DNA from: Streptomyces griseofuscus
Lineage (GTDB): Bacteria > Actinomycetota > Actinomycetes > Streptomycetales > Streptomycetaceae
Direction: 5' to 3'
DNA length: 64,000 nt
NCBI RefSeq assembly: GCF_014673495.1
Contig: NZ_CP051006.1
Coordinates: 5,642,001-5,706,000 of the forward strand
The notes under the pieces are model-generated. The model was not told the DNA's origin. It ran no database searches and saw only the letters and a program-made list of their open reading frames with translations. Within the stretch, counting starts at the first letter, position 1. Each line of letters begins with the position of its first letter. Of this stretch, positions 39,701 to 46,684 are shown in pieces. A program made the translations under genes and the position numbers.

Positions 39701-41311
39701 GTCAGCGGTGACGAGGCCTGGCAGACGATCCACGGGTACGTCGCGCACGTCGCGCCCGACCTCGCGGGCCGCCTGTCGAAGTGGACCTCCGAGGTCGACG
39801 TCTTCGCCACCTACCGGATCGACGAGCAGCTCGCCAAGGCGCTGGACCGCAAGGTCTGGCTGCCCAGCGGCGGTTCGCTGGTGATCGACCGGACCGAGGC
39901 GATGGTCGTCGTCGACGTCAACACCGGCAAGTTCACCGGCCAGGGCGGCAACCTGGAGGAGACGGTCACCAGGAACAACCTGGAGGCGGCCGAGGAGATC
40001 GTGCGCCAGCTGCGGCTGCGCGACCTCGGCGGCATCATCGTGATCGACTTCATCGACATGGTCCTGGAGTCCAACCGGGACCTGGTGCTGCGCCGTCTGC
40101 TGGAGTGCCTGGGCCGCGACCGTACGAAGCACCAGGTGGCCGAGGTGACCTCGCTCGGCCTGGTGCAGATGACCCGTAAGCGGGTCGGCCAGGGTCTGCT
40201 GGAGTCCTTCTCCGAGACCTGTGTGCACTGCAACGGCCGCGGTGTCATCGTGCACATGGAGCAGCCCGGTTCCGCCGGTGGCGGCGGCAAGCGCAAGAAG
40301 CGCGGCCGCGGCGGCGACGCGCAGGAGCAGCCGCACGAGCACGAGCATGTGCACGAGACCGCCGCGGTCGCCGTGGACAGCGGTGAGGCCGTCGAGCCGG
40401 AGATCGAGACGGCCGCCGAGGTGGCCGCCGAGATCGCCGAGCCGGTCGCCCTGACGGCCCCGGAGTTCTCGCCGGACGAGGAGCTGTACAGCAGCGTCGC
40501 CGAGGCGGAGGCGGCGGCCGGTCGCGGCCGTTCCCGCCGCCGGGCGAGCCGTCGCGCGTCGGCCCCGGCGGGCGCGCCGAAGGCGGAGAAGTCCGCCAGG
40601 AAGGCCGCCCGGACGCAGGACGCCGACACCGAGCAGGACGTCGCGCAGCACGCCGGCGCCGAAGCCGCCGTGCCGACCGCACAGGACGTCACCGCCGAAC
40701 AGGCCGCGGCCCGCCCGGTGCGGCCCGAGCCGGCCGCCGAGGCGCTGGCCGAGCCCGCCGCCGCCGAGGACCAGGTGGTTCCGGCCCCCGAGGCCGCCGA
40801 GGAGGCGCCCAAGGGCCGTACCCGCCGTCGGGCGACCCGGAAGGTGTCCGCACCGGCCGGTTCCCCCGCGGGTGCCGAGGCCACCGTGGTGACCGTCGCC
40901 GAGACCGCGCCCGCGGCCCCGGTGGCGGAGCCCGCCGCCGAGGAGGCGCCGGCGCCCGCCGAGAGCGCCGCGCCGGCCCGTCCGCGCCGTCGCGCGGTGC
41001 GGCAGACGGCCGCGCCGACCGCGTCCGAGGAGACGGCCGTGGTGGTCGTCCCGGCGGCCGCGGAAGAGGCGCCCGCGGCGGAGGCTCCCGCTGAGGAAGC
41101 CCCCGCCGAGGAGGCTCCGGCCAAGAAGACCGCCCGCAAGGCGGCCAAGAAGGCCACGGCCAAGAAGGCGGCCACCAAGAAGACGGCGGCGAAGAAGACC
41201 GCCGCCAAGAAGACCGCCGCGAAGAAGACGACGGCCAAGAAGGCGGCCGCCACGAAGAAGACGGCGGCGAAGAAGACCGCGGCGACCCCGCAGTCGGCCT
41301 CCGTCGACTGA
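36716..41311 (+). CDS. rne: Ribonuclease E/G family endoribonuclease (RNase ES) with very long low-complexity arms
   Basis: A 1531-residue RNase E. The conserved catalytic core is about residues 770-1190: S1 domain (GVLEDNVLVEHYVNKEQS, YVGNVYLGKVQNVLPSMEAA), the DNase I-like domain with VVVDVNTGKFTG (metal Asp), and the Zn-link CVHCNGRG. The N-terminal 760 residues are Ala/Glu/Pro-rich with recurring R-R-x-A-x-R-R-A-S-A-P-A-G blocks and then acidic and Arg-rich patches. A 51-residue unit is tandemly duplicated (see 37518-37843). The C-terminus (about 1467-1531) is a Lys/Ala tail with repeats of A-A-K-K-T, like histone H1 or HupS. ATG 36716 follows GACGGGAGAAA after a leader of up to 260 nt. 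RNase E processes rRNA and decays mRNA. Confidence 0.95.
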   Translation: MLEPTEPIEGSELNTPSDTLPPRRRRRAASRPAGPPVAAEAPTEVTVPAIPAAEDTEEPVETAGAQAPQAAEEAAPAARPRRRAARRASAPAGAPAAEAVEPAETVAPAAAEVTEGGEVVVGEEAAPRRTRRRATRSVATPAAEAAAAETPAATTTEPAPEDEAPAARPRRRAARRAAAPAAEVTETVAPTAEAAETTAAEAEPVEEAPAARPRRRATRRASAPAGAPAATEVAEAVEQADTVVPPTAAPAEPVQAEAPAAPARRRAARRASAPAGSPEAAEATETVVRATVEDASEVAPAEEEPAAEAAPARTRRRATRRASAPAGSPEAAEATETVVRATVEDASEVAPAEEEPAAEAAPARTRRRATRRASAPTGAPKAAEETPAEPVAESVAEPAVEAQAPAVEAESAVSAESEDDAAPRRARRRATRRVTAPESAPAEAAHTPEVPVTTHTTEPAPAAEAVPAAAEASGAAETPAPRRARRRSVRPASGFSEPARGAGAEEGSRRPARPAVAVFQAPVFAEPRFQTPERAAAEAAAGATEPAEPAEPVEAEQPAEPQQRAEYTEERAEAGSRRRRRRRAERVEEAPVAEAAAEEEDEEPEGAEGEAEDAEGYEESSSRRRRRRGGRRRRRGDAAEGEGGEESEELAAEQAAQDAEDTAEQEEEDDEEAHGEESGGSSAGSRRRRRRRRRAGESAADGEPSSDDPERTVVKVREPRKQSEPSDEVQSIKGSTRLEAKKQRRREGREQGRRRVPIITEAEFLARREAVDRVMVVRQHGERTQIGVLEDNVLVEHYVNKEQSTSYVGNVYLGKVQNVLPSMEAAFIDIGKGRNAVLYAGEVNFGALGMGNGPRRIESALKSGQSVLVQVTKDPIGHKGARLTSQVSLPGRYLVYVPEGSMTGISRKLPDTERARLKTILKKIVPEDAGVIVRTAAEGASEDELRRDVERLQAQWEDIQKKAKSGNAPTLLYGEPDMTVRVVRDIFNEDFSKVIVSGDEAWQTIHGYVAHVAPDLAGRLSKWTSEVDVFATYRIDEQLAKALDRKVWLPSGGSLVIDRTEAMVVVDVNTGKFTGQGGNLEETVTRNNLEAAEEIVRQLRLRDLGGIIVIDFIDMVLESNRDLVLRRLLECLGRDRTKHQVAEVTSLGLVQMTRKRVGQGLLESFSETCVHCNGRGVIVHMEQPGSAGGGGKRKKRGRGGDAQEQPHEHEHVHETAAVAVDSGEAVEPEIETAAEVAAEIAEPVALTAPEFSPDEELYSSVAEAEAAAGRGRSRRRASRRASAPAGAPKAEKSARKAARTQDADTEQDVAQHAGAEAAVPTAQDVTAEQAAARPVRPEPAAEALAEPAAAEDQVVPAPEAAEEAPKGRTRRRATRKVSAPAGSPAGAEATVVTVAETAPAAPVAEPAAEEAPAPAESAAPARPRRRAVRQTAAPTASEETAVVVVPAAAEEAPAAEAPAEEAPAEEAPAKKTARKAAKKATAKKAATKKTAAKKTAAKKTAAKKTTAKKAAATKKTAAKKTAATPQSASVD
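37518..37843 (+). repeat. Exact tandem duplication of a 153-bp unit inside rne
   Basis: Bases 37518-37690 and 37671-37843 are identical (173 bp of identity at a 153-bp offset, i.e. two copies plus 20 bp). In protein terms a 51-residue unit containing SPEAAEATETVVRATVEDAS and EVAPAEEEPAAEAAPARTRR is repeated. Absence of silent differences argues for a recent slippage or recombination event. Confidence 0.93.
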
Positions 41312-41330
41312 CCGGTCACCGGCACGTCTG

Positions 41331-41372
41331 GGTGCGGTCCTGTCCGCGAGGAGAGGGCCGCACCTGCTTTTT
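41331..41372 (+). terminator. rne terminator with T-run
   Basis: GGTGCGGTCC pairs with GGGCCGCACC (one G-T pair), followed by TTTTT at 41368-41372. A second GC-rich hairpin (41373-41405, GGCGGG.../...CCCGCC) follows at once. Confidence 0.82.
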
Positions 41373-41431
41373 GGCGGGCCCGGGGCACCGCGCCCCCGGC
41401 CCGCCCCCCTGAACCGAAGGAGAGAACCGCG

Positions 41432-42184
41432 ATGATAGGCCTCGTGCTGGCGGCCGGCGCCGGACGGCGACTGCGCCCCTACACGGACACCCTGCCCAAG
41501 GCCCTGGTGCCGGTCGGCGCACAGGACGCGCCCGAGGCCGTCTCCGTCCTGGACCTGACCCTGGGCAACTTCGCGGAGATCGGGCTGACCGAGGTCGCGG
41601 TCATCGTCGGCTACCGCAAGGAGGCCGTCTACGCGCGCCGGGCCGAGTTCGAGGAGAAGTACGGCCTGAAGCTGACGCTCATCGACAACGACAAGGCCGA
41701 GGAGTGGAACAACGCCTACTCCCTGTGGTGCGGGCGCGACGCGCTCAAGGACGGTGTGATCCTCGCCAACGGCGACACCGTGCACCCGGTCTCGGTCGAG
41801 AAGACGCTGCTGGCCGCCCGCGGTGACGGCAAGAAGATCATCCTCGCGCTGGACACCTTGAAGTCCCTGGCGGACGAGGAGATGAAGGTCGTCGTCGACC
41901 CCGCCAAGGGCATGACGAAGATCACCAAGCTGATGGACCCCGCCGAGGCGACCGGTGAGTACATCGGCGTGACCCTGATCGAGGGCGACGCGGCCGAGGA
42001 GCTGGCCGACGCGCTGCGTACGACCTTCGAGCGCGACCCCCAGCTGTACTACGAGGACGGCTACCAGGAGCTGGTCGACCGCGGCTTCCGGATCGACGTG
42101 GCGCCCATCGGCGACGTCGACTGGGTCGAGATCGACAACCACGAGGACCTCGCCCGCGGGCGGGAGATCGCATGCCGGTACTGA
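41432..42184 (+). CDS. Nucleotidyltransferase, LicC / CTP:phospho-alcohol cytidylyltransferase type
   Basis: A 250-residue sugar/alcohol-phosphate nucleotidyltransferase. The pyrophosphorylase signature is GLVLAAGAGRRLRPYTDTLP-KAL (residues 3-26). DNDKAEEWNNAYSLW and GVILANGDTVHPVS carry the metal-binding Asp and substrate loop as in LicC (choline-phosphate cytidylyltransferase). GEYIGVTLIEG and a final VDWVEIDNHEDLARG complete the family pattern. It overlaps the next gene by 13 nt, so the products likely act together: the dehydrogenase would make glycerol-1-phosphate and this enzyme could activate it with CTP. That reaction is inference. AAGGAGAGAA precedes ATG 41432. Usual place of rplU after rne is interrupted here. 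Confidence 0.87.
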   Translation: MIGLVLAAGAGRRLRPYTDTLPKALVPVGAQDAPEAVSVLDLTLGNFAEIGLTEVAVIVGYRKEAVYARRAEFEEKYGLKLTLIDNDKAEEWNNAYSLWCGRDALKDGVILANGDTVHPVSVEKTLLAARGDGKKIILALDTLKSLADEEMKVVVDPAKGMTKITKLMDPAEATGEYIGVTLIEGDAAEELADALRTTFERDPQLYYEDGYQELVDRGFRIDVAPIGDVDWVEIDNHEDLARGREIACRY

Positions 42185-43239
42185 CCCGGCTGTTCCCCTC
42201 GCCGATCGTCATGGACATCCGCGCGGGTGCCCTGGACGATCTGGCGGGCGTGCTCGCCGACCAGCGCATCTCGGACTCCGGGCGGCTCGCCGTCGCCGTC
42301 AGCCGCGGCTACGGCGCCCAGCTGCGCGAACGCCTCGCCCCCTCGCTGCCCGCCGCCACCTGGTTCGAGGTGGGCGGCGGCACCCTGGACGAGGCGGTCG
42401 ACCTGGCCGACCGGATGAAGTCCGGCGACTTCGACGCGGTCGTGGGCATCGGCGGCGGCAAGATCATCGACTGTGCGAAGTACTCCGCGGCGCGGATCGG
42501 GCTGCCCCTGGTCGTGGTGCCGACGAACCTCTCGCACGACGGCATCTGCTCGCCCGTGTCCAACCTGGACAACGACGCCGGGCGCGGCTCCTACGGAGTG
42601 CCCGCGCCCATCGCCCTGTTCATCGACCTGGACGTGATCCGCGAGGCCCCGCTGCGCTTCGTGCGCTCGGGGATCGGGGACGCCCTGTCCAACATCTCCG
42701 CGGTCGCGGACTGGGAGCTGGACCACCGGGTCAACGGCGAGAAGATCGACGGTCTCGCCGCGGCCATGGCCCGTCAGGCCGGCGAGGCGGTCCTGCGGCA
42801 CCCCGGCGGCTGCGGCGACGACGGGTTCCTCACCGTGCTCTCCGAGGGTCTGGTGCTGACCGGTATCGCCATGTCGATAGCGGGGCACACCCGGCCCTCC
42901 TCGGGCGCCTGCCACGAGATCAGCCACGCGCTGGACCTGCTCTACCCCCGCCGGGCCGCCGCGCACGGCGAACAGGTGGGCCTCGGCGCCGCGTTCGCCA
43001 CGTATCTGCGCGGCGACCACGACGGCTCCCGGCTGATCGTGGAGGGCCTGCGCCGGCACGGGCTGCCCGTGGTGGCCGAGGAGATCGGCTTCAGCGACGA
43101 GGAGTTCGTCCGGGCCGTGGCGTTCGCGCCGGAGACCCGGCCGGGCCGCTACACCATCCTGGAGCACCTCGGGCTGTCCGCCGAGGGGATCACGGAGGCG
43201 TACGCCGGGTACGTCGCCGCGGCCGGACGCCCAGTTTGA
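42172..43239 (+). CDS. Glycerol-1-phosphate dehydrogenase-like (AraM/EgsA type) metal-dependent alcohol dehydrogenase
   Basis: A 355-residue protein of the iron/zinc-type dehydroquinate-synthase-like superfamily. NAD-binding block DAVVGIGGGKIIDCAKYSAA (about residue 88) and VVVPTNLSHDGICSPVS. Metal ligands expected from the family are visible: Asp in GIGDALSNISAVADWEL, His in SSGACHEISHALDLL, and His in AAAHGEQVGLGAAF. The pattern is that of sn-glycerol-1-phosphate dehydrogenases, which reduce dihydroxyacetone phosphate to G1P (archaeal lipid stereochemistry; AraM in Bacillus). Overlap with the cytidylyltransferase suggests a CDP-activated product. ATG 42172 is GCATGCCGG with coupling to the upstream gene. 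Confidence 0.88.
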   Translation: MPVLTRLFPSPIVMDIRAGALDDLAGVLADQRISDSGRLAVAVSRGYGAQLRERLAPSLPAATWFEVGGGTLDEAVDLADRMKSGDFDAVVGIGGGKIIDCAKYSAARIGLPLVVVPTNLSHDGICSPVSNLDNDAGRGSYGVPAPIALFIDLDVIREAPLRFVRSGIGDALSNISAVADWELDHRVNGEKIDGLAAAMARQAGEAVLRHPGGCGDDGFLTVLSEGLVLTGIAMSIAGHTRPSSGACHEISHALDLLYPRRAAAHGEQVGLGAAFATYLRGDHDGSRLIVEGLRRHGLPVVAEEIGFSDEEFVRAVAFAPETRPGRYTILEHLGLSAEGITEAYAGYVAAAGRPV

Positions 43240-43409
43240 CCCCTACGGCCCCGGCCCGTAACCTTGACCGTCGGCGTGTCATAGAGCCCGCCACATCCCC
43301 GTAAACCTGTTCCTCCCGGACGCTAGGCCGGCCGGGAGAGGTCGCCCATGCGTATGCCGGGCGGCTGGCCTGCGGGGGTGCCGTTTCTTCGAGCGAAAGA
43401 GAGATCCGC
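43240..43409 (+). promoter_or_regulatory. rplU leader region
   Basis: A 170-nt untranslated stretch before rplU, with TTGACC at 43264-43269 and several GC-rich self-complementary segments (GGCCGGCCGGGAG near 43327; GCCGGGCGGCTGGCC near 43357). It probably carries the rplU-rpmA promoter and may fold for autogenous control, but I did not recognise a defined L21 leader. Confidence 0.4.
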
Positions 43410-43730
43410 GTGTACGCCATCGTGCGCAGCGGTGGTCGCCAGCACAAGGTTGCTGTCGGCGACATCGTTGAGGTTGACAAGATTTCCACCGCCAAGGTTG
43501 GCGACACGGTCGAGCTCTCGACCCTGCTCGTTGTCGACGGCGACGCTGTGACCAGCGACCCGTGGGTGCTGGCCGGCATCAAGGTCCAGGCCGAGGTCGT
43601 GGACCACCACAAGGGCCAGAAGATCGACATTCTGCGCTACAAGAACAAGACCGGCTACCGCCGTCGGCAGGGCCACCGCCAGCAGTACACGGCGATCAAG
43701 GTCACGTCGATCCCCACGGCTGCGAAGTAA
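43410..43730 (+). CDS. rplU: 50S ribosomal protein L21
   Basis: A 106-residue L21 beginning MYAIVRSGGRQHKVAVGDIV (GTG start at 43410 behind AAAGAGAGA) and ending RQGHRQQYTAIKVTSI. It binds 23S rRNA. It is followed 14 nt later by rpmA, the universal bacterial order. Confidence 0.98.
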   Translation: MYAIVRSGGRQHKVAVGDIVEVDKISTAKVGDTVELSTLLVVDGDAVTSDPWVLAGIKVQAEVVDHHKGQKIDILRYKNKTGYRRRQGHRQQYTAIKVTSIPTAAK

Positions 43731-43744
43731 GGGACTGAGAAGAC

Positions 43745-43999
43745 ATGGCACACAAGAAGGGCGCATCGTCCACCCGGAACGGTCGCGACTCCAATGCCCA
43801 GCGGCTCGGCGTGAAGCGCTTCGGCGGTCAGGTCGTCAACGCTGGTGAGATCCTGGTCCGCCAGCGCGGTACCCACTTCCACCCCGGCGCCGGTGTCGGC
43901 CGTGGCGGCGACGACACCCTGTTCGCCCTGCTGCCGGGCGCGGTGGAGTTCGGTACCCACCGTGGCCGCAAGGTCGTGAACATCGTTCCGGTCGCCTGA
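43745..43999 (+). CDS. rpmA: 50S ribosomal protein L27
   Basis: An 84-residue L27: MAHKKGASSTRNGRDSNAQR and LGVKRFGGQVVNAGEILVRQ, GTHFHPGAGVGRGGDDTLF. There is no Firmicutes-type N-terminal cleavage extension, so the N-terminus is ready to reach the peptidyl-transferase centre. GGGACTGAGAAG precedes ATG 43745. A T-tailed terminator follows. Confidence 0.98.
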   Translation: MAHKKGASSTRNGRDSNAQRLGVKRFGGQVVNAGEILVRQRGTHFHPGAGVGRGGDDTLFALLPGAVEFGTHRGRKVVNIVPVA

Positions 44000-44029
44000 A
44001 TCAGCTGATTCGGCATCGAACGTTTCGCG

Positions 44030-44072
44030 AGGCGGACCTCACTTCCCGTTCGGGAAGGCGGGTCCGCCTTTC
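44030..44072 (+). terminator. rplU-rpmA terminator
   Basis: AGGCGGACC / GGTCCGCCT outer stem and TTCCCG / CGGGAA inner stem, followed by TTTC. Obg would then rely on its own promoter. Confidence 0.8.
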
Positions 44073-44119
44073 GCGTGTTAGTACCAAGACATACCCGTAA
44101 TTTCTGGAGGCACTGAACC

Positions 44120-45565
44120 ATGACCACCTTCGTGGACCGCGTCGAACTGCATGTCGCCGCGGGTAACGGGGGCCACGGCTGTGCCTCCGTCCACCGTGAG
44201 AAGTTCAAGCCGCTGGGCGGCCCGGACGGCGGTAACGGCGGGCGTGGCGGTGACGTCATCCTGACCGTGGAGCAGTCGGTCACCACGCTGCTCGACTACC
44301 ACCACTCCCCGCACCGCAAGGCCACCAACGGCAAGCCCGGCGAGGGCGGCAACCGCGCCGGCAAGGACGGCCAGGACCTGATCCTGCCGGTCCCGGACGG
44401 CACCGTGGTGCTCGACAAGGCGGGCAATGTCCTCGCCGACCTGGTCGGGCAGGGGACGTCGTACATCGCCGCCCAGGGCGGCCGCGGCGGCCTCGGCAAC
44501 GCGGCGCTGTCCTCGGCCCGCCGCAAGGCGCCCGGCTTCGCGCTGCTCGGTGTGCCCGGGGAGCTCCAGGACGTCGTCCTGGAGCTGAAGACCGTCGCCG
44601 ACGTGGCGCTGGTCGGCTATCCGAGCGCCGGCAAGTCCTCGCTGATCTCGGTGCTCAGCGCCGCCAAGCCGAAGATCGCGGACTACCCCTTCACCACCCT
44701 GGTGCCCAACCTCGGTGTGGTCACCGCGGGCTCCACCGTCTACACCATCGCCGACGTGCCGGGACTGATCCCGGGCGCCAGCCAGGGCAAGGGCCTGGGC
44801 CTGGAGTTCCTGCGGCATGTGGAGCGGTGCAGCGTGCTGGTGCACGTCCTGGACACCGCGACCCTGGAGTCCGACCGCGACCCGCTCTCCGACCTCGACA
44901 TCATCGAGGAGGAGCTGCGGCAGTACGGCGGTCTCGACAACCGGCCCCGCATCGTCGTCCTGAACAAGATCGACGTGCCCGACGGCAAGGACCTCGCCGA
45001 GATGGTCCGCCCCGATCTGGAGGCTCGCGGCTACCGCGTCTTCGAGGTGTCGGCGGTCGCCCACATCGGTCTGCGCGAGCTGTCCTTCGCCCTCGGTGAG
45101 CTGGTCGGCAAGGCGCGTGCGGCCAAGCCCAAGGAAGAGGCCACGCGGATCGTCATCCGGCCCAAGGCCGTGGACGACGCCGGCTTCACCGTCACCCGTG
45201 AGGGTACCGACGCCGAGCCGCTGTTCCGGGTGCGCGGCGAGAAGCCCGAGCGCTGGGTGCGGCAGACCGACTTCAACAACGACGAGGCCGTCGGCTATCT
45301 CGCCGACCGGCTCAACCGCCTCGGTGTGGAAGAGAAGTTGATGAAGGCGGGCGCCCGGGGCGGCGACGGCGTCGCCATCGGCCCCGAGGAGAACGCGGTC
45401 GTCTTCGACTGGGAGCCGTCGGTCACGGCGGGCGCCGAGATGCTCGGCCGCCGCGGCGAGGACCACCGCTTCGAGGCACCCCGCCCCGCGGCCCAGCGCC
45501 GCCGGGACCGGGACGCCGAACGGGACGAGGCCGGCCGGGAGTTCGACGACTTCGAGCCGTTCTAG
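44120..45565 (+). CDS. obg: Obg GTPase (CgtA)
   Basis: A 481-residue ribosome-associated GTPase. The Obg fold occupies residues 1-158 with its Gly-rich turns (PLGGPDGGNGGRGGDVIL). GTPase domain: G1 GYPSAGKSSLIS, G3 DVPGLIPGASQGKGLG, G4 NKIDV. The C-terminal OCT domain (about 345-425) is followed by a charged tail ending DEAGREFDDFEPF. In Streptomyces, Obg senses GTP and affects aerial mycelium formation (from memory); in all bacteria it takes part in 50S maturation. CTGGAGG precedes ATG 44120. Confidence 0.97.
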   Translation: MTTFVDRVELHVAAGNGGHGCASVHREKFKPLGGPDGGNGGRGGDVILTVEQSVTTLLDYHHSPHRKATNGKPGEGGNRAGKDGQDLILPVPDGTVVLDKAGNVLADLVGQGTSYIAAQGGRGGLGNAALSSARRKAPGFALLGVPGELQDVVLELKTVADVALVGYPSAGKSSLISVLSAAKPKIADYPFTTLVPNLGVVTAGSTVYTIADVPGLIPGASQGKGLGLEFLRHVERCSVLVHVLDTATLESDRDPLSDLDIIEEELRQYGGLDNRPRIVVLNKIDVPDGKDLAEMVRPDLEARGYRVFEVSAVAHIGLRELSFALGELVGKARAAKPKEEATRIVIRPKAVDDAGFTVTREGTDAEPLFRVRGEKPERWVRQTDFNNDEAVGYLADRLNRLGVEEKLMKAGARGGDGVAIGPEENAVVFDWEPSVTAGAEMLGRRGEDHRFEAPRPAAQRRRDRDAERDEAGREFDDFEPF

Positions 45566-45599
45566 ACAGAGCCGATGACGGTTTGAACAGAGCCGATGG

Positions 45600-45643
45600 C
45601 AGAGGGCGGGCCCGGAGGAGAAATCCTCCGGGCCCGCCCTCTG
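45600..45643. terminator. Bidirectional terminator between obg and galU
   Basis: A 20-bp perfect stem (CAGAGGGCGGGCCCGGAGGA and complement) closed by a GAAA tetraloop, between two convergent genes. Confidence 0.92.
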
Positions 45644-45666
45644 TCGTATCCGCCGCGGGGGCCGGA

Positions 45667-46575
45667 TCAGCCCTCGCTCAGCTCCTGGCCGACGTAGCCG
45701 CGCAGCCAGGTCCGGAACTCCGGTCCCAGGTCCTCGCGTTCGCAGGCGAGCCGGACGATGGCGCGCAGGTAGTCGCCGCGGTCGCCGGTGTCGTAGCGGC
45801 GGCCGCGGAAGACGACGCCGTGCACCGGGCCGCCCAGCTTCTCGTCGGTGGCGAGTTGCTGGAGCGCGTCGGTCAGCTGGATCTCGCCGCCGCGGCCCGG
45901 CTCGGTCTCGCGCAGGACATCGAAGATCTGCGGGGCCAGCACATAGCGGCCGATGACCGCGTAGTTGGAGGGGGCGTCGGCCGGGTCGGGCTTCTCGACC
46001 AGTCCGCTGATCCTGACGACATCGCCCTCGGCGGTGGCCTCGACGGCGGCGCAGCCGTAGAGGTGGATCTGCTCGGGCGCGACCTCCATGAGGGCGATCA
46101 CGCTGCCGCCGTGCTGCTCCTGGATCTCGATCATGCGCTGGAGCAGGGGGTCGCGGGGGTCGATCAGGTCGTCGCCGAGCAGGACCGCGAAGGGCTCGTG
46201 GCCGACGTGCGGGGCCGCGCACAGCACGGCGTGGCCGAGGCCCCTGGGGTCGCCCTGGCGGACGTAGTGCATGGTCGCCAGGTCGCTGGATTCCTGCACC
46301 TTGGCGAGCCGGCTCGCGTCGCCCTTCTTCTGAAGGGCCGACTCCAGCTCGTAGTTGCGGTCGAAGTGGTCCTCCAGGGGACGCTTGTTACGACCGGTGA
46401 TCATCAGGACGTCGTCGAGCCCCGCGGACACGGCCTCCTCGACCACGTACTGGATCGCGGGCTTGTCGACGACCGGCAGCATCTCCTTGGGAGTCGCCTT
46501 GGTCGCCGGCAGGAACCGGGTACCGAGACCCGCCGCCGGTATGACCGCCTTGGAAATGGTGGGGCGGGAAGCCAT
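45667..46575 (-). CDS. galU: UTP-glucose-1-phosphate uridylyltransferase
   Basis: A 302-residue GalU that makes UDP-glucose for cell-wall glycans and trehalose/glycan synthesis. Signature ISKAVIPAAGLGTRFLPATK followed by ATPKEMLPVVDKPAIQYVVE; later GLGHAVLCAAPHVGHEPFAV, LLGDDLIDP with the metal Asp, and VEKPDPADAPSNYAVIGRYV. ATG 46575. It lies 109 nt downstream of the glycerophosphotransferase gene on the same strand with a small hairpin between. This suggests UDP-glucose supply to the same polymer, though GalU is also housekeeping. Confidence 0.96.
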   Translation of the reverse strand: MASRPTISKAVIPAAGLGTRFLPATKATPKEMLPVVDKPAIQYVVEEAVSAGLDDVLMITGRNKRPLEDHFDRNYELESALQKKGDASRLAKVQESSDLATMHYVRQGDPRGLGHAVLCAAPHVGHEPFAVLLGDDLIDPRDPLLQRMIEIQEQHGGSVIALMEVAPEQIHLYGCAAVEATAEGDVVRISGLVEKPDPADAPSNYAVIGRYVLAPQIFDVLRETEPGRGGEIQLTDALQQLATDEKLGGPVHGVVFRGRRYDTGDRGDYLRAIVRLACEREDLGPEFRTWLRGYVGQELSEG

Positions 46576-46655
46576 CAGGTGTTCGTCTCTCTCGTTTAGC
46601 GCGTCGGGCGCCGGTGCGGCCGGGGGTCGGTCCCGGCCGCGTTCGGGCGTCGATG

Positions 46656-46675
46656 AGCCGTGCTCAGGCACGGCT
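46656..46675 (-). terminator. Small hairpin after the glycerophosphotransferase gene
   Basis: AGCCGTGC / GCACGGCT with a 4-nt loop, 10 nt past the stop. The sequence around it (GTCGATGAGCCGTGCTCA) nearly repeats the last codons of the gene (GTCGATGAGGCCGTGCTCA at 46691-46709), a short local duplication. Confidence 0.5.
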
Positions 46676-46684
46676 GGGCCCGGC

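Noticed and set aside
36155..42142. A 1995-residue open frame on the minus strand opposite rne and the nucleotidyltransferase
   Set aside because: It is a GC-bias shadow: low-complexity Gly/Leu/Arg composition, spans two real genes and their terminators, and the plus strand has clear RNase E motifs.
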